From a candidate division SR1 bacterium (lineage in GTDB: Bacteria > Patescibacteriota > Gracilibacteria > Absconditabacterales > Absconditicoccaceae), in assembly GCA_026397515.1 (NCBI GenBank), contig JAPLUU010000015.1, positions 1 to 64,000 of the forward strand: a DNA stretch of 64,000 nucleotides, given 5' to 3'. Of the stretch, positions 20,128-29,641 are shown piece by piece. Every line of letters starts with the position of its first letter. Position 1 is the first letter of the stretch. A program made the translations under genes and the position numbers. The notes beneath the pieces were generated by a model, which was not told where the DNA came from, did no database searches, and saw only the letters and a list, made by a program, of their open reading frames with translations.

Positions 20128-21853
20128 GGAGCAATACTAATGTCTGTTTTTCGACATTATCTGTATCACTCGTTTCAGCTATACCTTTCATATAATTATC
20201 AAATGATGTTCTATTCATTACTACTGCTTGATCCATAAATTTACCAGCAGTTAGATTTTTGATATTCTCTTTTTTCCAAATCAATGATCCTCTGAAACTA
20301 TTCCACGGCGTACCTCCATATGATTTTCTTGTATAGTTATTCACACGGACCAATCCTCCACTTGACGAAGAGATTTCAAGATTAGTTACAGCCAATGAAT
20401 TTTCAAATGCAGGAAGTATAAGATACACAAATCAATTACTCATTTCTATAACAGGATTAGCATCTATATATCATGTATCATCGGCTTGAATAGTACATCC
20501 ACCATCACACGAAATTTCATATCTTGAAAGTGTCGTACTGAGTTCATAAAGCAAGATAGTGAGTGGAGTCTGAATCAGATTTTTCACCTCAGATAAAGAT
20601 ATTTTGGAAGTTATTTTAGTGATATTTTGTGAAGAAGCAGTAAGTCATTTTCTAGCAATATAGTCTTGTTTAATTGTATTAGCGATACTAGCAAAATCAC
20701 TTTGCCAAATAAGATTCATAGAAAACATTTTCATTCCTGATGCAGTTGCTACAGAGATGGTTTTGAGTCCACTCGTTCATTTTTTCGTCAATGAAATATT
20801 CAATTGATTGTTTCTTGAACTACAAGACCCTATACTAATAGTAGTGTCAGTAGTAGTACACGACTTCACTCCTGTCCATCTAATAGGAAGAGTAAAAGTA
20901 TCAGAAGCTTTATCAGAATAATATCGTCCATCTACGGTAACTCCTCTTTCTATCTTGGGAGTAACAACAACTTTTTTGGAACTCATCAAAACGGTTTTAG
21001 TCAGATTTTCAGCTACTTGATCCCTTAGTTCTGGAAGCAAAGCATATAAATTAACTCCTGGACAAGACGTCACTCATGCATCTTGATGTCCCGCTATAGT
21101 AAAATTAGTATATTCTTTTAAATAGGGAGCGTCAGCAGATTTTTTAAAATAGCTCGTAGTAGCCTTAGGATTGATTTTATATTTTTGAGCCAACGCAGTA
21201 GTAAGTTTGAGTAATGATTTCATTGCCTCATCAGTTGGTGTCTGAATATTGAAATTTCCCATCAAGGAAATTCATACACTTGGTGTATTATTCCAGGCAG
21301 TCTGGGCTCATACTACTCATGCTCATCATGCTCTTCCTTCGTAAATATTTCCAAATGGATCAATAACAAAATTATATCCTATATCACCTCGTCATTTCGT
21401 TAGTGCATGATATTTATAGATATTTTGCAATTCTAGAATCGCTGCTCACGTTCATCCGGTAAGCAAAGCAGAATTATCGTCAGCTGTATGATGAATAATA
21501 ATTTTAGATTTACCTTTATGAATACTTTCTGGCCATTTCAGAAAATTACCACTTGATGATTCACGATATTCATCAACAGTTTGTTCGTTTGGTGTTTGTT
21601 CAAGAAGAAATTCTGTAGCCATCTGACCTTGATATGCAGTGTCAGTAAGTTGACCACCTCATTCATTATCTAATTGCTGTTGGCGTTCAGCGTCTCTATC
21701 GGTCTTTGATTGAGTAGAATATCTCCAAGACTCATTAGCTCACCATTGTGCACGAGTGATAATTGTCACCCCAGGCAAATTCCATGCTGCTGCAGAGACG
21801 AAAGAAACACATCATCCGAGCAAAAACATTCCTATCACTATTTTCTTCAGCAT
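20081..21853 (-). CDS. Secreted amidase (PGRP/Amidase_2) with SpoIID domain, N-terminal portion
   Basis: A secreted cell-wall enzyme. Residues 1-23 form a signal peptide (LKKIVIGMFLLGGCVSFVSA). Residues about 110-255 are an Amidase_2/PGRP domain: KIIIHHTADDN, GYNFVIDPFGNIYEGR, TIAGHQDAG and TSCPG, giving His, His, Cys zinc ligands. A linker follows, then the first part of a SpoIID-like domain (SSGGLVRVNNYTRKSYGGTP, GIAETSDTDNVEKQTLVLL). The frame stops at TAA 20081, and the rest of SpoIID is in the next frame (19729-20127). The joined product of about 710 residues would cleave stem peptides and glycan chains. Confidence 0.85.
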
Positions 21854-22038
21854 TTTCAATATACGAAAAAATAAAGTGATACCACTATATAAAAAGACCT
21901 CGTTTTTTCAATCAGAAAAATTTCTTTTATATATGCAAAAACAAAGCATTGCTAGGCTTTTTGAAAAAAATATGTAGAGAGAGTTGATAGAGTGATAAAG
22001 GAAGAAGAAAACATACTACTATAGTATGCAAATGTTCA

Positions 22039-22053
22039 TGCAGTCCGTCGCAG
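22039..22053 (+). repeat. 15-bp direct repeat TGCAGTCCGTCGCAG, copy 1
   Basis: An identical copy lies at 22123-22137, 84 bases on. Both sit in the 520-base stretch between the amidase gene and the dnaE remnant, and each contains a small palindrome-like CTGC...GCAG. No gene is seen there. Confidence 0.7.
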
Positions 22054-22122
22054 ATACAGATTCCCATAAGAATAGTTTAGGATATTTTCTTGTACTTCTT
22101 TATCGTGATAAGGGAGAGATTC

Positions 22123-22137
22123 TGCAGTCCGTCGCAG
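22123..22137 (+). repeat. 15-bp direct repeat, copy 2
   Basis: Identical to 22039-22053. The GC-rich core CAGTCCGTCGCAG stands out in the AT-rich surroundings. Confidence 0.7.
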
Positions 22138-22177
22138 TAACATCCTTCCATTAACATGTGTATTTCATATAAAAAAA

Positions 22178-22254
22178 ACATAGGTTCCAATATAATATGT
22201 AATACAACATTCTTCTTACTGTTGTTTTGCATATTACACGGGTCGAGCCTATGT
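22178..22254 (+). ncRNA. Long hairpin RNA candidate
   Basis: ACATAGGTTC pairs with GAGCCTATGT (one G-U) at the base, and TAATATG/CATATTA plus ACAACA/TGTTGT pair inside, giving a 77-base nearly continuous hairpin with a small apical loop. No T-run follows, so it is not a simple terminator. It could be a small RNA, an mRNA leader element or a mobile hairpin. Confidence 0.45.
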
Positions 22255-22376
22255 TGATGAAAATAACGTGGTTGAAAAATTCTTGTGCTTGAGTAACGAA
22301 TTACTTTAGCCTGTATAGTATAGATATTTCCTAATAAAAATCAATAGGAGTTATATATATAAGGACTATAATTTGA

Positions 22377-23270
22377 TTTTTACACAAACCAGCAGCTATA
22401 ATCAAGAAAGCCAAAGAACTCTGAATGAATGCTATCGCCATCACCGACTACAACGGTATGTATGGAATGGTAAAATTTTACCAAATAGCAAAAGATGAAG
22501 GAATCAAACCTATCATAGGTGTAGAAATAGGATTCGTTATGGATATCAATTCACACATACAAGAACAACAAATCGGAAATATCGTCATCATAGCAAAAAG
22601 TAAAGAAGGATATCAGAGTCTCATGGAATTGACGTCATTCGCAAACAAAGAAGGAATCAAAGGGAAGCCAAAAATAGATCTCCAAGCGTTGAGAACATTC
22701 TGAAGAGAAATTATTTGTTTATTTGGAGGTGCAAATTCACGAATAGGGAAAATGATCGCTCTTGATGAAAAAGAAAGTAAAATGATCGAAATAATAAATC
22801 TTATCCAAGATATCATAGGCAAAGAAAACATTTATCTAGAAATCATTGCACAGGACTATAACGAAACAACAGAGTCTAAAAAAGTAAACGAATTACTTCT
22901 GGCTATAGCTGAGAGAGAACAGATACCTTGTGTAGTAGACAACAATTATTTTTATCCTTCTAGCGGAGACAAACAAGCACGAGAGGTAGCGATAGCCATA
23001 AAGGATGGATTAAAAATTTATGATGAAAACAGAAGGAAACCAAAGGGACAATTTCATATCATGAGCGAAGACGAAATTATAAAGATACTCGAAAATAATG
23101 GATTTGAAAAAAATACTATAAGCCAGATGATTGAAACAAACAATACTATCGCTGAAAACATAACAACGGAAATAGACCTTAATCAATCACTCTTTCCAAA
23201 CTACGAAACCGATGAAAATATCAAGAAACTCTATGATGAGTATAAAGATTGATTAGTCATCACAGAATAA
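22377..23270 (+). pseudogene. dnaE remnant: PHP domain of DNA polymerase III alpha
   Basis: The reading gives the PHP domain of DnaE: PAAIIKKAKELGMNAIAITD, GMYGMVKFYQIAKDEGIKP, DNNYFYPSSGDKQAREVAIAI and the end of the domain FPNYETDENIKKLYDEYKDG, then TAA after only about 300 codons. The polymerase parts (about 800 residues) are absent. At the 5' end the conserved first strand with its HxH metal-binding motif and LLDG is missing: FLH is joined directly to KPAA, and there is no ATG, only a ribosome-binding-like AGGAG at 22346. This looks like a broken second dnaE copy. A stand-alone PHP proofreading factor is less likely because the metal ligands are lost. Confidence 0.8.
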
Positions 23271-23291
23271 TTTATTTCTCTAGGGTATATC

Positions 23292-23657
23292 ATGAATAAA
23301 GAACGAAAAGAACTTTCTTCTAGAGAAAAAATAGAATATGGTAAAAATGAGATGAAAAATATCATAGATGGTGCAAAAATAGCTATACAAGAAGAATTTT
23401 CTAGATCACCAAACAACCGAACTGCTTGCTTCAAGTCAATAATTTTTCAATTGGAGATGAATCTATCAGTGGTTCAAAAGTGCCAAGAGGGAGAACATAT
23501 TGTCTATGACGATAAAATAGACAATAAAATAGAAGATATGAAAATAGAAGCCGCAAGACTATGACAATTATATCCAGAAAAAAACACAGAGCCAACAGAT
23601 GAAGAGAAAGAAAATCTTTTTAAATGTTTAACAGAAATAAAAGAAATAATTAATTAA
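23292..23657 (+). CDS. Hypothetical helical protein
   Basis: 121 residues with one TGA glycine (AARLGQLYPEK). Predicted almost fully helical and charged (REKIEYGKNEMKNIIDGAK; NKIEDMKIEAAR). It follows the dnaE remnant by 21 bases and may be co-transcribed. Not recognised. Confidence 0.6.
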
Positions 23658-23781
23658 TCGTCATAGAATAAGACTTTCATATTAAAAAAAATATTTGTGT
23701 TATGACACACGTACTAATTTTTAGTTATATTTTCAATAATTTTTTTTATGCTCCAGTAGCAGACAAACAAAAAAACAAGTA

Positions 23782-23809
23782 TTGACTTAATTAATAAAAT
23801 AGATATACA
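23782..23809 (+). promoter_or_regulatory. Promoter TTGACT-16-TATACA
   Basis: -35 at 23782-23787 and -10 at 23804-23809, 48 bases before the ATG of the deoxyhypusine-synthase-like gene. It has the 16-bp spacing of native promoters here, so this seemingly foreign gene appears to use a local promoter. Confidence 0.6.
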
Positions 23810-23856
23810 AAGCATCTAAATAAAAAGAGTAATAATCATTAAAACAAAAGTAATTT

Positions 23857-24969
23857 ATGACACAACAATTTGAAGATTTATCAGAAAATTTACGAAACAA
23901 AATCGTTGTAGGAGAGAGAAAATTTACACCAAGTCCGAACACACCAGTAACCAACTTTTTGGTTCATACCAAACGTCACTGTAATGGTGGCAAAACGGTA
24001 GATGCAGGATTGTGGCTTAAACAACATCTCGACAACGATGGAAAATTATTCATTTCAATGGCAGGTGCTGGATCATCATTTCAAATGGGAATAATGATTG
24101 GCGAACTCATCCGTGCAGGCAAAGTTCATGGGATCTCCGTGACAGGAGCAAACATGGAGGAAAGTATGTATCGTTATGTAGCGCATAGTCATTATGCCTA
24201 TATTCCGGAATATACAGACCTCACTCCAGGAGAAGAAAATGAATTACGGGAAGCAGGGTTACGACGCATCACCGACACATTTCTGCCTGAAGATGAATCT
24301 GTAAGGATCATCCTTCCTCAACTAGAAAAGCTTTGGAGAGAAGCAGAAATTAAAGGTGAATCACGCCTATGGCATGAATATTTCTTTGAACTTTTTGAAC
24401 GTGGTCTGGTAGAAAAAGACCCAGAAGCCAATGAAGATGACTGTTGGTTATACCAAGCATGGAAACACAACATCCCTGTGTATGTACCAGGATGGGAAGA
24501 TTCTACCATGGGTAACATTTTTACCCAAGCTTGTTACGACGGGGAACATCCATTACTGTCACAATACAGGTTTCCCGGTGGTCCTATCAGTCAGTCAGTG
24601 GTAAAACTCAATATTGCTTACATGCATCATTTAGCTGAATGGTATGTAGACAGTACAGAAGATTCTTCCATGGCATTCCTGCAATTGGGAGGCGGAATCG
24701 CAGCAGATTTTCCGATCTGTGTGGTACCTCATCTAAAGCATGATTACCTTGCAGACGAAAGTATGGAGGTAAAAGACGAAACCATTCGTCCCTGGGCAGC
24801 ATTTATTGAAATTCATTCATCTCCGATGAGTTTCGGCTCATATTCAGGTGCAGGATGGAAAGAAAAAATCACCTGGGACAAACTTCCAATAAATCCGTTC
24901 GGTCTCCAAATCTTTGGCGATTATACGGAGCATTTCCCGGACATTGCGGCAATTATTCTGGGAAAATAA
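23857..24969 (+). CDS. Deoxyhypusine synthase family protein (DHS-like)
   Basis: 370 residues of the DHS fold, an NAD-dependent transfer of the aminobutyl group of spermidine. Family motifs: FISMAGAGSSFQMGIMI, VTGANMEESMYRYVAHSHY, YIPEYTDLTPGEE, VPGWEDSTMGNIF, QLGGGIAADFPICVVP (NAD loop) and SYSGAGWKEKITWDKL with the Lys region of the active site. Bacteria lack eIF5A; bacterial DHS-like proteins may act as homospermidine synthases or in other polyamine steps. About 30 glycines, none TGA, and the base composition is visibly richer in GC than in the neighbours, pointing to recent transfer from a standard-code donor, perhaps Bacteroidota. Its own promoter and terminator make it a single-gene unit. 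Confidence 0.88.
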   Translation: MTQQFEDLSENLRNKIVVGERKFTPSPNTPVTNFLVHTKRHCNGGKTVDAGLWLKQHLDNDGKLFISMAGAGSSFQMGIMIGELIRAGKVHGISVTGANMEESMYRYVAHSHYAYIPEYTDLTPGEENELREAGLRRITDTFLPEDESVRIILPQLEKLWREAEIKGESRLWHEYFFELFERGLVEKDPEANEDDCWLYQAWKHNIPVYVPGWEDSTMGNIFTQACYDGEHPLLSQYRFPGGPISQSVVKLNIAYMHHLAEWYVDSTEDSSMAFLQLGGGIAADFPICVVPHLKHDYLADESMEVKDETIRPWAAFIEIHSSPMSFGSYSGAGWKEKITWDKLPINPFGLQIFGDYTEHFPDIAAIILGK

Positions 24970-24994
24970 GCACACATAGTAGTATAAATCAATG

Positions 24995-25021
24995 ACTTCC
25001 AGTATTTCTGGAAGTTTTTTT
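24995..25021 (+). terminator. Intrinsic terminator after the DHS-like gene
   Basis: ACTTCCAG pairs with CTGGAAGT, loop TATTT, then a T-run. Confidence 0.9.
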
Positions 25022-25121
25022 AAAAATACCATAGAAAAAAAATATTCAAATTGAAACAAAAACTATTTTCCATACACTGCCAATATTAGCAAGTATTTTT
25101 TAAATTTCTGCATTTTTGAAC

Positions 25122-27383
25122 ATGGATATTAAAGCATATTTAGCAACTCAGCTGAACGAAGAACAGACACAAGCATGTACCCATATTGATACTTCCTCAC
25201 TTATCATAGCAGGAGCAGGTAGTTGAAAAACAAGAGTACTTACCTACAAAATAGCTTATATTACCCAAGCTAAACATATTCCTGTTAATAGAATTTTAGC
25301 AGTAACCTTCACCAACAAAGCTTCTAATGAGATGAAGGAAAGATTGATAAAAATTTCTGAAGAAATGCCAGCATTAAAAGCAGAAGCTAAACCACAAGAA
25401 GTCAAAACAAGTGATAACGATAGCATTAACGATTTTCTAGAAAGCGTAACTACCAATGAAGAAATAGTTACTCCCCAAAAACTCTACACCGCAGCATCAT
25501 TGAAACGAATCGGTACGTTCCATAGTATCTTTTTGAAAATACTCAAAGAAGACATCGATAAATTAGATATGAAATATAATAAGAATTTCTGAATATTCGA
25601 CACGAACGAATCACAATCCGTACTCAAAGACGTATTGAAAAAACTCAATCTCCAAGAAGTATTTAAAGTTCCCGAAGCCAAAAGTTTCATCTCTAAACAA
25701 AAAAATAATTGATTCGATCCACAATCTTCTCTCCAAGACATGAAAACTGATTATGATCAGACAATGTACAAAGTCTACGAACACTATCAGAAAGAATTGG
25801 AAAAATCTAATTCACTCGATTTTGATGATCTCTTATTACTCCCCTACCTCTTATTCAAAAAAAGCAAAGAAACACTCACCAAATGGCAAAATAAATTTGA
25901 CTATATATTAGTAGATGAAGCACAAGATACCAACTGGATACAATTTGAACTTATAAAAATGCTTTCTGGTAATGAAGGAAACGTTACGCTTATCGGAGAT
26001 GACTTTCAAAGTATCTATGGACGAAGATGAGCATTGATGGAAAACTTTTTGAATGTAAAAAAATACCGACCAGATATCCAAATGTTCAAGTTACAGATCA
26101 ATTATCGTAGTAAACCACATATCGTGCAAGCAAGTAATCATATCATCAAAAACAATACCAATCAATACGAAAAAAATATCGTTGCTCACAGAACAGGTGA
26201 TGATAAAATTACGATTTTTTCTCATGGAAGCGAAATGGATGAAGCAGCAAATATCATTGATCTCATTAAAAAAATGAAAGACGGAAATAAGATCAAATCA
26301 CGATGAACGATCGCGATATTATATAGAACAAATGCCCAGTCATCTCCCTTCGAACAACTCTTTATCCAAGAAGGTATTCCGTATAAAATATATTGAGCAT
26401 TTAAGTTTTTTGAAAGAAAAGAAATCAAAGACGTGATTAGTTACATAAAACATTTTTTGAATCCCGTGGATAATGTTTCACTCAAAAGAATTTTAAATAC
26501 CCCAAATAGAAAAATCTGAAAGACTACCATCGAGACACTCGAAGAAGAAGCAATTATTCATAATACATCATTGATTGATATCCTCGAAAAATGTTGCCAC
26601 GAATCTTCTAGTATCAAAGTGACACCCATGGCAAGAAAGTGAATTCAAGAATTTATTCAGGCAACCCAAGACATTAAAGAGCACATAGCAAAGAGCAGAC
26701 CAGCTGAACTTATAGAAAGATTAGTCAAAAAAATAAAATATAGAGACTATCTTGTCAAAGAAGAAGGGTGAGAAACACAAGCTGATGAAAAATATGAAAA
26801 TATCGGACAGCTCATCAACATGGCAGAAAAATATGTAGAGACAGGCGAAGACGTCCTCAGACAATTCTTGGAAGAAGTAGCATTACTCTCAGATATTTCA
26901 GAAAACGAAAAAGGTGACATCGATGCAGTGAAATTGATGACGGTACATTCAAGTAAATGATTAGAATTCCCTGTAGTATTCGTTGCAGGACTCGAAGACA
27001 ATATTTTTCCACTCTCAAACGCGATGATGGAACCAAAACTTTTGGAAGAAGAACGCAGATTGATGTATGTAGCGATTACAAGAGCCAAAGATGTATTGTT
27101 TCTTTCTCACGCAAATAGCAGAATGACGCGATGACAGACCAAAATGAATCCACCAAGCAGATTCTTGGACGAAATACCGGTAGAATTAATCAAGAGATTT
27201 GATCTTTGAGGAGATGCAGATCCTTCACGCGGTCCAGATATCAATGAATGAGATATCGTAAAACACAAATTGTTTGGAACATGATATGTATTAGAAATTT
27301 GGAATCATCTCGCTATCGTAAAATTTCATAATCCAAAATTTGGTGTCAGAAAAATTGAATGTAGATTTTTACAAGTAATATAA
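25122..27383 (+). CDS. UvrD/PcrA/Rep-type ATP-dependent DNA helicase
   Basis: 753 residues, superfamily 1A 3'-5' helicase for repair and replication restart. Motifs in order: LNEEQTQAC (Q motif), IIAGAGSGKTRVL (Walker A; the Gly of SGK is TGA), [66 protein letters not shown] (Gly by TGA) and MYVAITRAK. An insertion of about 50 residues, rich in acidic and polar residues, follows the first motifs ([20 protein letters not shown]). A C-terminal Tudor-like part ([19 protein letters not shown]) matches UvrD/PcrA. Whether it is UvrD, PcrA or Rep cannot be settled here. Confidence 0.94.
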
Positions 27384-27444
27384 CAATATTGAATTTTCAG
27401 AGCGAATATGTATCTAATAGAGAGAAAACAAATACGTAAAAAAT

Positions 27445-27789
27445 ATGTTTGCACGACAAACCATTATGACACTTAACGTGATCATGGAGAATCCTGGACT
27501 CGATATTATTGAACTAGGGACAAAAATTGAAGAAAGATATGGTAAAAATTCAAAGGCAATACAATTTATGTTTTTAGAAGAAACCGATGAAGATAGCCAT
27601 ATCAAAAGTATAATAAAAGATCTTTACTGTGTAGAAGAAAAAAAAAATCATTACTTCTACAATTCACGATTATCAATCAAAGATGAATTTAACACAAATC
27701 AATGTTTTGTACGTGGATATCTAAAAGATCTTGAAAGTAAAAAGATAAAAAAACAAATTGAAAATCATGGAGAGAATATTCGCTCCTAA
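27445..27789 (+). CDS. Small hypothetical protein
   Basis: 114 residues, four GGN glycines and no TGA. The N-terminal half (MTLNVIMENPGLDIIELGTK, then IEERYGKNSKAIQFMF) could be a winged-helix-like fold; a basic C-terminal helix follows (KDLESKKIKKQIENHG). Single gene with a terminator at 27796. Not recognised. Confidence 0.6.
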   Translation: MFARQTIMTLNVIMENPGLDIIELGTKIEERYGKNSKAIQFMFLEETDEDSHIKSIIKDLYCVEEKKNHYFYNSRLSIKDEFNTNQCFVRGYLKDLESKKIKKQIENHGENIRS

Positions 27790-27795
27790 CACTAT

Positions 27796-27823
27796 ACCTC
27801 CCTGGTTTCAGGAAGGTTTTTTT
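27796..27823 (+). terminator. Intrinsic terminator
   Basis: ACCT-C-CCTG pairs with CAGG-A-AGGT, followed by a T-run. Confidence 0.8.
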
Positions 27824-27919
27824 ATTGAATTTTATAAGGGAATAGGTATATATATAGTATAAAAATACTCAAACATAAATATACATATAATAATCTTTAT
27901 AGTTTATGTTTAAAATACC

Positions 27920-28552
27920 ATGAAAGAAAAAAAATTAATAGCTTTTGATCTCTATGATACATGTTTTGAGTTTACGCTACCATGAGCAAATCTTTCATAT
28001 AAAAAATTATTTACTGATCTTGGAGTTTTAAATAAAAGACATGAATTAAAAAAAATATTAATAACTTCTTGCAGAAACATAGAAGATATTTTATCGGATA
28101 TATGTCCTGACACCAAATTTCAAAAACATTTAGAGAATTATTATGACAATATTAAGAGTGAAATAGATTCTGTACAACTTTTTCCAGAAACAGTATCTGT
28201 ATTATCTGAATTAAAAAATAGATGACATAAAATAGCAGCTATTTCAAATATTTCTCAACCATATATTAAGTCGTTGAATATACTTTTGCCCAATACATTC
28301 AATTATGAAGTATTATCTTGCAATGTAGGAGTGAGCAAACCAGACAAAAGAATATTTGATTGTCTTAAAAATATTTCATGATATCAAGCAGATGAAATGA
28401 TCATGGTAGGAGACAATTTATATTCTGATATACAATGAGCAAAAAATGCTAATATAGATCCAATTCACATAGATAGATTTTCTCAATGAATAAAAAAATA
28501 CAAGGAGTATACATCTATTTCAAACTTAGAACAATTATTAGATATTTTATAA
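27920..28552 (+). CDS. HAD-superfamily hydrolase
   Basis: 210 residues with all four HAD motifs: IAFDLYDTCF (DxxDT nucleophile region: D-L-Y-D-T), AAISNIS (motif II), GVSKPDKRIFDCL (motif III Lys) and MVGDNLYSDIQGAKNA (motif IV acids). A helical cap lies between motifs I and II. Three or more TGA glycines, including the conserved one in SDIQGAKNA. Substrate unknown; probably a phosphatase of a small phosphorylated metabolite. The next gene, a CoA-binding protein, starts 26 bases downstream. Confidence 0.88.
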
Positions 28553-28578
28553 GTCGTTTTATCATGTTATCATTTTCA

Positions 28579-28947
28579 ATGATTAATAAAAAATTTCTCT
28601 ACGCTGTTGTCGGTGCATCCACTAACGAAGAAAAATATGGATACAAAGTTTTCAAAGATTTATTAGATACAGGATACAAGGTAGTACCTATACATCCGAC
28701 AGAGAAAGAAATCTTAGGAAAAAAAGTGTATACCAATCTTTCTGACGTCAAAGAAAAAATAGATGTAGTAATTTTTGTTACTCAACCCAAAGTCACAGAA
28801 AAAGTTTTGGAAGAGGTAAAAATATTAGAAATAAAAAATGTATGGTTACAACCTGGCGCTCAAAGTGATGAAGCGATTGAATTTTGCAAAAAAAACAATA
28901 TTGAATGCATCCATGATGCATGTATTATGATTCAGAGAACAAAATAA
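28579..28947 (+). CDS. CoA-binding domain protein (YccU family)
   Basis: 122 residues of a Rossmann-type CoA_binding_2 protein: YAVVGASTNEEKYGYKVFKD, YKVVPIHPTEKEILGKKVY, IDVVIFVTQPKV, VWLQPGAQSDEAIEFCKKN and a final ECIHDACIM. ATG at 28579 gives the usual short lead before VVGAS; ATG 28564 or a far upstream one at 28486 are possible but overlap the HAD gene. Members bind CoA; the physiological role is unclear. Confidence 0.88.
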   Translation: MINKKFLYAVVGASTNEEKYGYKVFKDLLDTGYKVVPIHPTEKEILGKKVYTNLSDVKEKIDVVIFVTQPKVTEKVLEEVKILEIKNVWLQPGAQSDEAIEFCKKNNIECIHDACIMIQRTK

Positions 28948-29010
28948 AAAACCATAAAAAGTTTTTTAAAGACCTTTTGAAAAAATGTAAACAAATATAT
29001 AGCATTTTTT

Positions 29011-29214
29011 ATGGCTTCAAGACTATGATTATTAAAGAAAACGAATTATATATAGACACAAGAGTTTTTGTGTGAAAGATACGGTACATACTGAAAAAAA
29101 ATCAAAAATAATGACATAACTTATACACTTAATTGAATATGTAAACTACATTATTTTTCAATACAATGAATCAATAGGTGAGAAGCTACAATATTCAAAT
29201 ATGATTTTTTATAA
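29011..29214 (+). other. Short frame interrupted by TAG, possible gene remnant
   Basis: In the 384-base gap before the histone-like gene, ATG 29011 opens a frame of 14 codons to TAG 29053, after which the same frame stays open for 52 codons to TAA 29212, with several TGA codons at glycine-plausible positions (ERYGTYGKK, INRGEA). It may be a decayed small gene. No homology is recognised and it may be chance; nothing else is visible in 28948-29331. Confidence 0.25.
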
Positions 29215-29331
29215 AAAAGTAGTATTATGTTTGCTTTTTTTGTTTCCTTACATATAAAAATTGTAGCAAGGAAAGTTTAACTAACAAGTTAAATTTCTAC
29301 CTGGCATTTTATTTCTTATTATATACCACAA

Positions 29332-29493
29332 ATGGTAGTAAAGAAAAAAGTTGCTAAAAAAGCACCAGCTAAAAAAGTTGTTAAAAAAGCTGTAAAAAAA
29401 GTTGCTAAAAAAGCACCAGCTAAAAAAGCTGTTAAGAAGGTTGTTAAAAAGGTTGTTAAAAAAGCTGTAAAAAAAGTTGCTAAAAAGAAATAG
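29332..29493 (+). CDS. Lysine/alanine-rich histone H1-like DNA-binding protein
   Basis: 53 residues consisting only of M, V, K, A and P: repeated VAKKAPAKK and VVKKAVKK blocks, as in the C-terminal tails of histone H1 and bacterial Hc1/AlgP-like proteins. Such tails bind DNA non-specifically and compact the nucleoid. The gene has clear internal direct repeats (two copies of GTTGCTAAAAAAGCACCAGC) and so may change length by slippage. It ends at TAG just before a UUCG-loop terminator and probably is highly expressed. ATG at 29332 is the only good start. Confidence 0.85.
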   Translation: MVVKKKVAKKAPAKKVVKKAVKKVAKKAPAKKAVKKVVKKVVKKAVKKVAKKK

Positions 29494-29523
29494 TTCCTTT
29501 TTTTAAAAACTAAAACAAAAAAG

Positions 29524-29560
29524 ATACTCTGTCTTCGGACAGGGTATTTTATTTTTATTT
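29524..29560 (+). terminator. Terminator with UUCG tetraloop
   Basis: ATACTCTGTC-TTCG-GACAGGGTAT (one G-U) followed by T-rich sequence. UUCG is an exceptionally stable loop. Confidence 0.9.
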
Positions 29561-29641
29561 TTTTAGACAAAAAAACTATAGTTTGAAAAAACACCTACAA
29601 TATATAGTATATTGATGAATTTTATATGATAAAATAGAAAT

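Noticed and set aside
28486-28578. Upstream ATG (28486) as start of the CoA-binding protein
   Set aside because: It would overlap the HAD gene by 67 bases and add a non-conserved N-terminus; ATG 28579 fits the family.
29319-29594. 91-codon minus-strand ORF
   Set aside because: Antisense shadow of the lysine-rich histone-like gene and its terminator; Phe/Leu/Thr repeats mirror the AAA-rich strand.
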